Shown here: positions 1-5,519 of the stretch, in pieces
How the letters are laid out: the number at the start of each line of letters is the position of its first letter
Numbering within the stretch: the stretch's first letter is position 1
Assembly (NCBI GenBank): GCA_934645275.1
Contig: CAKUDW010000133.1
Coordinates: forward strand, 1 to 5,958
Reading direction: 5' to 3'
DNA length: 5,958 nucleotides
Source of the DNA: an uncultured Clostridia bacterium
GTDB taxonomy: Bacteria > Bacillota_A > Clostridia > Christensenellales > Aristaeellaceae
Program-made: the position numbers and the translations under genes
Notes under the pieces: generated by a model
Told to the model about the DNA's origin: nothing
The model's database searches: none
The model's input: the letters and a program-made list of their open reading frames with translations, nothing else

Positions 1-13
1 AATCGTTTCCTTG

Positions 14-56
14 CAGTTTTTGCGCCCGGAAATCTGAAGGATTTTAGCAAAAACTG
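14..56. repeat. Inverted repeat, 10-bp perfect arms, with a nested short stem
   Basis: The arms CAGTTTTTGC (14-23) and GCAAAAACTG (47-56) are exact reverse complements separated by 23 bases. Inside, AAATC (30-34) can pair with GATTT (40-44), giving one long hairpin with an internal loop. The right arm has no T-tract after it, so it does not look like a plus-strand terminator. It may be the 3' structure of whatever lies upstream, or part of a leader RNA. Confidence 0.55.
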
Positions 57-72
57 GTGAGGGTGGCAGTGG

Positions 73-92
73 CGGGAGAGCGTGCTTTCCCG
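73..92. repeat. Short hairpin, 8-bp stem with CGTG loop
   Basis: CGGGAGAG (73-80) pairs with CTTTCCCG (85-92) through eight base pairs, including one G-T wobble, around a four-base loop. No T-run follows. It sits between the first inverted repeat and the pair of perfect palindromes, so it may belong to a structured leader. A stem this short could also occur by chance. Confidence 0.4.
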
Positions 93-100
93 TCCACATG

Positions 101-124
101 CTTGTCAAAAATCTTTTTGACAAG
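101..124. repeat. Perfect palindrome, 11-bp arms with TC centre
   Basis: CTTGTCAAAAA (101-111) and TTTTTGACAAG (114-124) are exact reverse complements around two bases. The right arm contains a consensus -35 hexamer TTGACA (117-122), which the symmetry reproduces on the other strand. The position over a possible promoter suits a dimeric DNA-binding protein. The alternative is an RNA hairpin with a 10-bp stem and four-base loop. As a terminator it would be atypical, because the T-run lies inside the stem and is followed by GACAAG. Confidence 0.7.
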
Positions 125-145
125 CTAGCAAATTGGGCATACTGT
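117..145 (+). promoter_or_regulatory. Possible sigma-A promoter for the M16 peptidase gene
   Basis: A perfect -35 hexamer TTGACA (117-122) is followed 17 bases later by TACTGT (140-145), which matches TATAAT at four of six positions. Both elements lie inside the two perfect palindromes, so promoter activity could be controlled by whatever binds them. The -10 is weak and the -35 may be a by-product of the palindrome, so this is tentative. Confidence 0.35.
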
Positions 146-157
146 GTATGCCCAATT
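131..157. repeat. Perfect inverted repeat, 11-bp arms with CTGTG centre
   Basis: AATTGGGCATA (131-141) and TATGCCCAATT (147-157) are exact reverse complements separated by five bases. The repeat begins only six bases after the previous palindrome ends, and the two share no sequence. The left arm and loop cover the candidate -10 element. GGGCATACTG (135-144) also fits the loose -10 pattern of forespore sigma factors (GGnnAnAmTn), although I see no matching -35. It may be an operator, a repeated intergenic element or an RNA hairpin. Confidence 0.7.
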
Positions 158-197
158 CGTCTTATACGCAAAATAGTTGAAATGGAACGATATGAGT

Positions 198-203
198 GGG
201 AGG
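198..203 (+). promoter_or_regulatory. Ribosome binding site deciding the M16 start
   Basis: GGGAGG lies five bases before the ATG at 209. Neither the upstream in-frame ATG at 98 nor the one at 182 has such a site, which fixes 209 as the preferred start. Confidence 0.8.
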
Positions 204-208
204 AAGCT

Positions 209-1459
209 ATGCCTTTTGATGTGATGACCATGCCCAACGGTCTGCGCGTGGTGGGGGAGCGAATTCCGCATTTTCGCTCGGTGTCCGTAGGCCTGTGGAT
301 CGGAACCGGATCGCAGGATGAATATCCGAACGAGGCCGGTATCAGCCATTTTATAGAACACATGGTGTTCAAGGGCACGAAAAAACGCACAGCGCGGCAG
401 ATTGCCGAGGAAATGGATGCGGTGGGCGGCCAGCTGAACGCCTTTACATCCAAAGAATGCACTTGCTTTTACGCCAAGACAGTGGACGAGCATTTGCCGC
501 TGGCGATGGACGTTGTATGTGATCTAGCGGTCAACCCGCTGTTTGACGCGGGCGAACTGGAAAAGGAAAAGGGTGTGGTACTGGAGGAAATCGCCATGTC
601 CGAAGATACGCCGGAGGATTTAGCGCACGAGCTGCTGATGTTGGCACACTATGGCGACCAGCCCGTGGCGCGGCCGATTCTGGGTAGCGCGGAGCAGATT
701 TCCGCCTACACGCGTGATGATTTGGCGGCATACTGGGGCGTGAAATATCATCCTCAGAATGCTGTGCTTTCCATCGCAGGCAATTACGATTGGGCGCAAG
801 TGCAGCAGATGATCGCCGAAAAGCTGGGCGCCTGGAGCGCCGATAACTACCACTCCCGCAGCGATGCGACGCAGCCTGTGGCGCCGGGACGCTTGGCAAA
901 GGATAAAGAGATTGAGCAGATGCACATTTGCCTGGGCTTTCCGGGGCTAAGAATCGGCGACGAACAGAACTATGAGCTCTCGCTGTTCAACAGCGTGTTC
1001 GGCGGCGCGATGTCTTCGCGCTTGTTCCAGAAAATCCGTGAGGAATCCGGCATGGCCTACACCGTGTACAGCTATCCAAACGCCTATACCGATTGTGGCA
1101 TGCTTTCCGTGTACGCGGCTACCAATCCGGACAGCGCCGAAGCGGTTTACGCACAGATTCTGGAAGAGGCGCGCAAGATTGCTGAGGGCGGACTTACCAA
1201 GGCTGAATTCAGCATGGCCCGCGAGCAACTGAAGGCCGGGTTTATTCTCGGGTCGGAATCCACTTCCAGTCGCATGCAGTCCAACGGCCGTCGATTGCTG
1301 TTGTTGAATGAGACGCGCAGCGAAACAGAGGTCATCAACCGCGTGAACGCCATTGATTATGATGCGACCAACGCATTGATGCGTCGCCTGCTCACGGCTC
1401 CGCATTCGCTGGCGCTAGTGGGCAAAAATGCTTCGTCGTTGCTGAAACGGATGAAGTGA
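209..1459 (+). CDS. M16 family zinc metallopeptidase (processing-peptidase-like, YmxG type)
   Basis: This is a 416-residue zinc protease of the insulinase/pitrilysin family, in the size class of single-subunit bacterial processing-peptidase homologues. The inverted zinc motif HFIEH lies at residues 47-51, with His47 and His51 as metal ligands and Glu50 as catalytic base. The third ligand is expected about 76 residues later and fits Glu127 in VVLEEI. The second half carries the usual REESGMAY segment (about residues 300-310), the Arg/Tyr substrate-binding pair of the family. It starts MPFDVMTMPNGLRVV, typical of the family and matching the ribosome binding site. I see no signal peptide or membrane segment, so a cytosolic role is likely. 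In Bacillus the relative (ymxG/mlpA) lies near pnp, but the substrate is poorly defined. It is convergent with the sugar operon and separated from it by a shared terminator. Confidence 0.93.
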   Translation: MPFDVMTMPNGLRVVGERIPHFRSVSVGLWIGTGSQDEYPNEAGISHFIEHMVFKGTKKRTARQIAEEMDAVGGQLNAFTSKECTCFYAKTVDEHLPLAMDVVCDLAVNPLFDAGELEKEKGVVLEEIAMSEDTPEDLAHELLMLAHYGDQPVARPILGSAEQISAYTRDDLAAYWGVKYHPQNAVLSIAGNYDWAQVQQMIAEKLGAWSADNYHSRSDATQPVAPGRLAKDKEIEQMHICLGFPGLRIGDEQNYELSLFNSVFGGAMSSRLFQKIREESGMAYTVYSYPNAYTDCGMLSVYAATNPDSAEAVYAQILEEARKIAEGGLTKAEFSMAREQLKAGFILGSESTSSRMQSNGRRLLLLNETRSETEVINRVNAIDYDATNALMRRLLTAPHSLALVGKNASSLLKRMK

Positions 1460-1467
1460 TGTTTTTT

Positions 1468-1512
1468 ATGACAAACCGCCCGCATTCATTTTGAATGCGG
1501 GCGGTTTGTCAT
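1468..1512. terminator. Bidirectional terminator between convergent genes, perfect 21-base arms
   Basis: The arms 1468-1488 and 1492-1512 are exact reverse complements with a TTT centre. The GC-rich core is CCGCCCGCATTC against its complement. On the plus strand the core is followed by TTTGTCAT. On the minus strand it is followed by TTTGTCAT and then, after the arm, an A-run. It starts nine bases after the peptidase stop codon and lies five bases beyond the kinase stop codon at 1518-1520, so it can end transcripts from both sides. Confidence 0.85.
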
Positions 1513-1517
1513 GCCGC

Positions 1518-3002
1518 TCAGAAACCGAACAGGTGGTGGTAATCCGCATAGTGGCGCTCCCATTCAGCACGATCGTGAGGTTCAAAGGTTTTGAATTCGA
1601 AACTGCGAGCGATCAGCGAACGTGCCTCGGCCACGTCCTTCAATTCGCCGTGCGCGATCAACTGCACGGCAATGTTGCCGACGGACGATGCATCAATGGG
1701 CCCGGCAACCACGCGCCGCCCGCAAGCATTTGCTGCGAATTGGTTGCACAGCGCGTCCTGGCAGCCGCCGCCGAAGATGTTGACTGCGTTGTAGCTGCGG
1801 CCGAGCGCTTCTTCCAGCAAGTCTACGCATAAACGGTACTTCATCGCCAGCGCTTCGTAGACACAACGGAAGAATTCGCCCGGCGTTTCGGGCGCGCTGC
1901 CGTTTACGCGCAGGCTGACGCTGCGTATTTTCTTACGCATCTCACCCGGCAGATAAAATTCAGGGGAATCCGGATCGATGGGGAAGCGAAAGGGTGCCGC
2001 CTGAAGTGCCATGGTCTGAATTTGAGCAAAACCGTAGTCCTGTCCGTCCAGGGCATAGTCGCGGCGCAGCTCCTGAATCAGCCAGCTGCCCATCACGTTG
2101 CGCAATAGGCGATGATGACCGTCCATGCCGCCCTCATTGGCCAAATTGGCGCGGTAAGTGAAATCGTTTACGACGGGCGCGTCGCATTCAGCACCCACCA
2201 GTGCCCAGGTGCCGCTGGAAATGAATGCAGCGTCTCGTCCGAGCGGTGAGGCGAGGAAGGCCGAAGCAGTGTCATGTTCGCTGACATTTACAAAGTCGAA
2301 GCCACGCAGGCGATTCTGTGCGTTGAATTCCGCCGTGGACGGCCCGAGCACTGTGCCGGGCATGCGCAGCTCCGGCAGCAGGCGCTTCGGAATGCTGTAT
2401 GCGTTCAGTATATCATCGATCCACATCCGACGCTTCAGGTCAAGCAATTCTGTTTCAGCAGCCAGCGTGTATTCGATGCAGGCCTTGCCGGTGATGTAGT
2501 AACCCAGCAGATCGGGTAGCATCAGCAAACGGTGCGCGTTTTCCAGCAGAAATCCCTGGCCGTCGAAATTCATGGCAGCCAGCTGCATCAGTGTGTTGAA
2601 TGGCGCGATCTGATTGCCAGAGCGCATGTAGACCTCGCGCTGCGGCATTATGGCAAATATCTCTTCCCAATGGCGCTGCGTGCGCGGGTCGCGATAGGAA
2701 CGGATGGGAATCAACATTTCACCGCGCGCATCAATCAGCGAAAAATCATTGTTGAAGCTGTCGATACCCAGCAAATTCACCGTTCCATGGGCCTCTGCGC
2801 GGCGCAGTCCCTCGCACAGCTCCGAGTAGATGCGCATGAAGTCCCAGTACATGCCGTCGCCCAGGCGAACGATACCGTTGGAAAAGGCGTATACCGGCGC
2901 GACGCACAGGTGGTCGTTTTCAATGTGTCCTTCAAACAGCTTACCGCTGCTTGCGCCCAGGTCAAAGGCGACGCATTTCATCGGCGCACTCATATCAGTC
3001 AT
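1518..3002 (-). CDS. FGGY-family sugar kinase, rhamnulokinase-like
   Basis: This 494-residue protein aligns along its whole length with E. coli RhaB (489 residues) from memory of that sequence. RhaB phosphorylates L-rhamnulose at C1 using ATP. Recognisable parts are the N-terminal phosphate-binding loop DLGASSGK (14-21), YRDPRT (103-108), MPD/LTGK-like segments near 161-173, SEHDTASA (241-248) with the catalytic Asp244, SSGTWALVG (262-270) and GGGCQDALCNQ (from 411). Where RhaB has GIDTWGVDF, this protein has GIDSFNNDF (79-87), an unusual change close to the sugar site. It is the last gene of the operon and overlaps the aldolase stop by eight bases. No clear ribosome binding site precedes any of the three candidate starts (residues 1, 4 and 8), so translation is probably coupled and the exact start is uncertain. 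Family assignment is firm; the sugar is not. Confidence 0.85.
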   Translation of the reverse strand: MTDMSAPMKCVAFDLGASSGKLFEGHIENDHLCVAPVYAFSNGIVRLGDGMYWDFMRIYSELCEGLRRAEAHGTVNLLGIDSFNNDFSLIDARGEMLIPIRSYRDPRTQRHWEEIFAIMPQREVYMRSGNQIAPFNTLMQLAAMNFDGQGFLLENAHRLLMLPDLLGYYITGKACIEYTLAAETELLDLKRRMWIDDILNAYSIPKRLLPELRMPGTVLGPSTAEFNAQNRLRGFDFVNVSEHDTASAFLASPLGRDAAFISSGTWALVGAECDAPVVNDFTYRANLANEGGMDGHHRLLRNVMGSWLIQELRRDYALDGQDYGFAQIQTMALQAAPFRFPIDPDSPEFYLPGEMRKKIRSVSLRVNGSAPETPGEFFRCVYEALAMKYRLCVDLLEEALGRSYNAVNIFGGGCQDALCNQFAANACGRRVVAGPIDASSVGNIAVQLIAHGELKDVAEARSLIARSFEFKTFEPHDRAEWERHYADYHHLFGF

Positions 3003-3630
3003 TCTTGGGGAGCGGCATGTCCGGCCACATAACGGCCTTGGCCAGATTGCAGAAAGCGTCCGCTTCTATGCGCTCCAGCATGGAATATGCGCCGTAGATT
3101 GTGGGACCGGAAACAACCACACCATGCTTGGGCATGATCATGCCGATGGGCTTGCGTTCGGCCAACTCGCGCCGATCCTCGAAGTAGTGGTACACGTTCT
3201 GTGCCAGATCTTCGCTGTAAGCCTTCGTCCACGGAATGCACTCCACATAGCCGCGCCCCATCGTGGCTTCGGTCACGTTCGGAATCGGCTGAGAGAAGGC
3301 GACGAACGGCATGCAGTAGAACGGGTGTGCGTGAATGGTCGCACCGATGTTCTTGAAGTGCTGAAGCAGCAGGACATGCATCTTGCCCTCGCGGGAGAGC
3401 TTGCCCGTACCCTCGAGGATGTTCTCGTCGTAGTCGATCAGCATGATGTCCTCAGGCTTGAGCGCGCAGTGCTTGTGCTCTGACATCATGGACGGGGAAA
3501 TCAGAATGCGGTTATCGTCAACGCGAACGGCAAAATTTCCGCCTGCGGCATTGGTTAGCCGGCGTTCCCACATGAGCCGGGCCACGGTACACATTTCTTC
3601 ACGCATTTCAATGTAGGAAAGATTAGACAT
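2995..3630 (-). CDS. Class II zinc aldolase, fuculose/rhamnulose-1-phosphate aldolase type
   Basis: This 211-residue protein belongs to the class II aldolase/adducin family, close in length to E. coli FucA (215) and shorter than RhaD (274). FucA splits a ketose 1-phosphate into DHAP and L-lactaldehyde. The zinc ligands are visible as His100 and His102 in HAHPFYC and His169 in PKHGVVVSG. The catalytic glutamate is Glu81 in LSREGKMH, 19 residues before the first zinc His exactly as in FucA (Glu73 to His92). NAAGGNFAVR (27-36) is the phosphate-binding loop. Two other phosphate-binding positions differ from FucA: SM (47-48) replaces Thr-Gly, and Ser79-Arg80 replaces Ser-Ser. The start has AAAGGAGG nine bases upstream. 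It lies 30 bases after the PfkB-type kinase and overlaps the FGGY kinase, so one mRNA is expected. Other possible roles are aldolases of deoxypentose-phosphate salvage or a sugar-acid decarboxylase of the same fold. Confidence 0.85.
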   Translation of the reverse strand: MSNLSYIEMREEMCTVARLMWERRLTNAAGGNFAVRVDDNRILISPSMMSEHKHCALKPEDIMLIDYDENILEGTGKLSREGKMHVLLLQHFKNIGATIHAHPFYCMPFVAFSQPIPNVTEATMGRGYVECIPWTKAYSEDLAQNVYHYFEDRRELAERKPIGMIMPKHGVVVSGPTIYGAYSMLERIEADAFCNLAKAVMWPDMPLPKND

Positions 3631-3639
3631 GGTTTGCAG

Positions 3640-3647
3640 CCTCCTTT
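3640..3647 (-). promoter_or_regulatory. Strong ribosome binding site of the aldolase gene
   Basis: On the minus strand AAAGGAGG stands nine bases before the ATG ending at 3630. It lies in the 30-base gap after the upstream kinase stop codon, consistent with co-transcription and independent translation start. Confidence 0.85.
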
Positions 3648-3660
3648 AAATACTAAACGA

Positions 3661-4593
3661 TTACAGTTTCTGAATATTTACCTGTTCAACCAGCTCTTTG
3701 GCGCGTTCTACGTCGAAAAACACGGAAAGCGCCGATTCTGCTGTGGCCGCCGATACGGCCGTGGCGTAGCGCAGCGTATCTTCCATGGACATGCCGCTTT
3801 CCAGCCCGTGCATCAGTCCTCCCAGATAGCAGTCGCCGCACCCCACTGTGTTGTATACATTCACCTTCGGAGGATACACGCGATAAACTTTATCCTCTGC
3901 GCGCACGATGGAGCCGTCGCCGCCCAGCGATACGGCCACGACGGCGATGTTGTATTTGTCCAGCGCGCCGATTGCGTGAATTACATCCGTATCCGTTTTC
4001 AGCGCCCTGCCAGTCAGTGTAGCCAGCTCGTCGCGGTTGGGTTTTACCAGATAGGGACTCTTTTCAATGCATTTTTCCAGCGATCTGCCGCTCGCATCCA
4101 GAAATACGCGCAGTTTCCGATCCGAAAGCAGGTCAATGAGACGGTTGTAGATGAAGGGGTCGGGGAAGTTCGACGTGTCGCCTGAAAGTGCCAGATAGTC
4201 GCCGGATTGCACTGTATCACACATCAGCTTGCAGAAGGACTCGGTCTGTTCGACGGAGGGCTTCGGGCCGCGATCGGCCACCAGCGTTGCGTCGCGCGTG
4301 TCCTCTTCCACCAGCAGATAGTTGGTGCGGCTTTCGCCTTCGGTACCGTAGATGAAGTAGGGTTCCACGCCGCCGTCCTTCAGCATTTGGATGATCTGCC
4401 GCCCGGTCTGGCCAAAGCCGAAGCCGAACGCACGAGAAGGTGAACCCATCAGACGCAGGTTCAGCGACACGTGCGTGCCCTTGCCGCCCATTGTAATGCG
4501 CGTTTCGCGAATGCGGTTCGTGATATTGCGCACATAGCGGTTCAGATAGATGATATGATCGATTGCGGGATTCAGGGTAATGGTGTTTATCAT
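3661..4593 (-). CDS. PfkB-family sugar (phosphate) kinase, 1-phosphofructokinase/tagatose-6-phosphate kinase type
   Basis: This 310-residue protein matches the FruK/LacC branch of the PfkB (ribokinase-like) family in length and layout. That branch adds a second phosphate to a ketohexose phosphate. The N-terminal TLNPAID (6-12) is characteristic of FruK/LacC. GGKG (36-39) is the first PfkB signature, KPNRDEL near residue 180 is the Asn/Glu metal motif, and NTVGCGD (248-254) is the second signature with Asp254 as catalytic base. Relatives usually read GGKGIN or similar, whereas here GGKG is followed by Thr40-His41, which may alter substrate choice. The frame is open 20 codons further upstream, but the ATG at 4593 has AGGAGGG nine bases before it and gives the family N-terminus. 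It is the first gene of the operon, behind the promoter at 4658-4686. It may phosphorylate a ketose phosphate or act as a second, C1-specific kinase feeding the aldolase; both are inference. Confidence 0.88.
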   Translation of the reverse strand: MINTITLNPAIDHIIYLNRYVRNITNRIRETRITMGGKGTHVSLNLRLMGSPSRAFGFGFGQTGRQIIQMLKDGGVEPYFIYGTEGESRTNYLLVEEDTRDATLVADRGPKPSVEQTESFCKLMCDTVQSGDYLALSGDTSNFPDPFIYNRLIDLLSDRKLRVFLDASGRSLEKCIEKSPYLVKPNRDELATLTGRALKTDTDVIHAIGALDKYNIAVVAVSLGGDGSIVRAEDKVYRVYPPKVNVYNTVGCGDCYLGGLMHGLESGMSMEDTLRYATAVSAATAESALSVFFDVERAKELVEQVNIQKL

Positions 4594-4602
4594 GTGAGTT
4601 GT

Positions 4603-4609
4603 CCCTCCT
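4603..4609 (-). promoter_or_regulatory. Ribosome binding site deciding the PfkB-type kinase start
   Basis: AGGAGGG on the minus strand, nine bases before the ATG at 4593. The longer in-frame start at 4653 would lie right at the predicted transcription start and would translate the palindrome, so it is unlikely. Confidence 0.85.
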
Positions 4610-4628
4610 AAATCAGTCAAAGCAGGGA

Positions 4629-4646
4629 TGCGTGTGCGCACACGCA
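4629..4646. promoter_or_regulatory. 18-bp perfect palindrome, likely operator of the sugar operon
   Basis: TGCGTGTGCGCACACGCA equals its own reverse complement and has CG at its centre. It lies roughly 5 to 22 bases downstream of the transcription start predicted from the adjacent -10 box, a classic place for a repressor to block transcription. TG...CA ends and a central CG are features of LacI-family operators, but the sequence does not fit the 14-bp CcpA site well. As RNA it could also fold into a short hairpin in the 5' leader. The binding protein is not encoded in this window. Confidence 0.55.
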
Positions 4647-4657
4647 GTTTCACTCAT

Positions 4658-4686
4658 ATTATAACATATGCATGTGCAAGTTGCAA
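4658..4686 (-). promoter_or_regulatory. Extended -10 promoter of the sugar operon
   Basis: On the minus strand TTGCAA (4686-4681, four of six matches to the -35 consensus) is followed after 17 bases by a perfect TATAAT (4663-4658). TGT directly before the -10 gives an extended -10 element. Transcription should start near 4651, giving a leader of about 58 bases before the first kinase. The -35 region also contains a 7-base-spaced direct repeat of TGCAAG on the plus strand (4675-4687). Confidence 0.75.
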
Positions 4687-4690
4687 GCAC

Positions 4691-4717
4691 AAAAAAACGC
4701 CGAAACGAATCTCGGCG
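4691..4717 (-). terminator. Terminator of the DUF2087-GNAT operon
   Basis: On the minus strand CGCCGAGA and TTTCGGCG form an 8-bp stem (one G-T pair) around a TTCG tetraloop, followed at once by seven Ts (4697-4691). It starts 18 bases after the GNAT stop codon and just upstream of the -35 of the sugar operon promoter, insulating the two units. Confidence 0.9.
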
Positions 4718-4735
4718 CATGAATTGGCGGGATAA

Positions 4736-5494
4736 CTAATCGGTTTTCTTCAGGATTCTTTGTAGGGTAGAAATATCCAGCAGGTTCAGCGTTTGAAATT
4801 TTCCACAGTAAAACACCGCCCAGTTGTTAAAAACACTGGGCAGTGTCTTCGCTTTTTCAAGCGTGTCTACCGGCATCAGTTGCAGAGGCACTGCATTTTC
4901 AGTGCAGTAGGCACTGATTTTATCAATACTCTGCTGAATGAAGGGGCACTGAGGACTGTAATATACCGTTAGTTCAGGGCTTTCGATGCATTGCATCCGG
5001 GCGGCGGGGGAGAAGGCGGGCGTTGTGCCGTCAAAGGAGAGGGCGAGCAGTTGGTAACCGTCCGCCGTCGAATCTACGCACTCGAATCCGAATTTTCGTG
5101 CAAAGGTCTGGTCGCTCAACCACGCCTTCTGCTTCTGCGCGCCGAGCAGGCATACGCCGGATTTACCCTGCGCCCGCGCGTCGTTCAGACAGTATTCCAT
5201 CAATGCGCGGCCTATGCCGTGGCCGCGAGGCGCGCCGTTGACCCACAGACAATAGATGTAGATGTAGTTTCGCCCGCATATGGGCGTCCACGCCGTTTCT
5301 AGCGGCGCATATTCGATGAAGGCGCAGGCTTTTTCATTCTTCAACTTGCGAAAGACGTGCCCCTCCTTCAGACGCTGTGCGAGCCAGGCACGCTTGGCTT
5401 CAACGCCGGGATGCGCTTTTTTGCTGCGAATGATGCAGCAGAGCTGCTCAGTGGCGAGGTTTTCTTCTGTAAGATTGATAAAATCGACGCTCAT
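4736..5494 (-). CDS. GNAT acetyltransferase with C-terminal YoaP-like domain
   Basis: This 252-residue protein matches the B. subtilis YoaP family in length and layout, as I recall it. The N-terminal half (about 1-150) is a GNAT fold that transfers an acetyl group from acetyl-CoA. The cofactor-binding motif A is RGHGIGRAL (90-98). A Cys-Cys pair (19-20) sits in the segment TEQLCCIIRSKK, which resembles the family's conserved N-terminus. The C-terminal third holds VYYSPQCPFIQQSIDKI (from 177), the YoaP-type domain, which looks like a thioredoxin-type strand with a single cysteine (Cys183) followed by a helix. The substrate of this family is not known to me. GGAGG lies six bases before the ATG. 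The gene follows the DUF2087 gene by 25 bases and ends at its own terminator, so the two are probably co-transcribed. Confidence 0.85.
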   Translation of the reverse strand: MSVDFINLTEENLATEQLCCIIRSKKAHPGVEAKRAWLAQRLKEGHVFRKLKNEKACAFIEYAPLETAWTPICGRNYIYIYCLWVNGAPRGHGIGRALMEYCLNDARAQGKSGVCLLGAQKQKAWLSDQTFARKFGFECVDSTADGYQLLALSFDGTTPAFSPAARMQCIESPELTVYYSPQCPFIQQSIDKISAYCTENAVPLQLMPVDTLEKAKTLPSVFNNWAVFYCGKFQTLNLLDISTLQRILKKTD

Positions 5495-5519
5495 GGGGGA
5501 CCTCCGCGGAACGGTTCAA

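Larger units (their letters stand above)
1..208. other. Inverted-repeat-rich region without a supported gene, upstream of the M16 peptidase
   Basis: No reading frame here can be assigned. All three plus-strand frames entering from the left edge stop early (at 35-37, 45-47 and 58-60), so the tail of an upstream gene may end here. The frame stopping at 58-60 is the longest, but 19 open codons are not evidence of a gene. The region holds four inverted repeats (14-56, 73-92, 101-124 and 131-157), listed separately, a possible promoter (117-145) and the ribosome binding site of the peptidase (198-203). The peptidase frame stays open back to an ATG at 98, but that extension simply translates the palindromes and has no ribosome binding site. 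Confidence 0.6.

Noticed and set aside
1..60. C-terminal tail of an upstream plus-strand gene (frame 1, stop at 58-60)
   Set aside because: Only 19 codons are visible, with no recognisable family, and the stretch is largely an inverted repeat. It could be real but cannot be supported.
58..97. T-box-like string (GAGGGTGGCAGTGGCGGG ... CCCGTCC)
   Set aside because: It resembles the T-box core, but the conserved ACCGCG part is not kept, no T-tract terminator follows and the downstream gene is not an amino-acid gene.
98..208. N-terminal extension of the M16 peptidase from the ATG at 98
   Set aside because: It translates the two palindromes, has no ribosome binding site and does not resemble the family N-terminus or a signal peptide. 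The ATG at 209 has a good site and the expected MxxxxxMPNGLRVV-type start.
947..1405. Minus-strand open frame opposite the M16 peptidase
   Set aside because: Antisense shadow of a clear protease gene, with no ribosome binding site and no recognisable domain.
2532..3483. Long plus-strand open frames opposite the FGGY kinase and aldolase
   Set aside because: They have no family resemblance and lie antisense to well-supported enzymes. Open antisense frames are common in such GC-balanced coding DNA.
4629..4646. CcpA catabolite repression site
   Set aside because: The palindrome has TG/CA ends and a central CG, but its length and inner bases do not fit the 14-bp consensus, so only a generic operator is called.
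4594..4653. Twenty-residue N-terminal extension of the PfkB-type kinase
   Set aside because: It would begin at the predicted transcription start and read through the palindrome, while the ATG at 4593 has a strong ribosome binding site.
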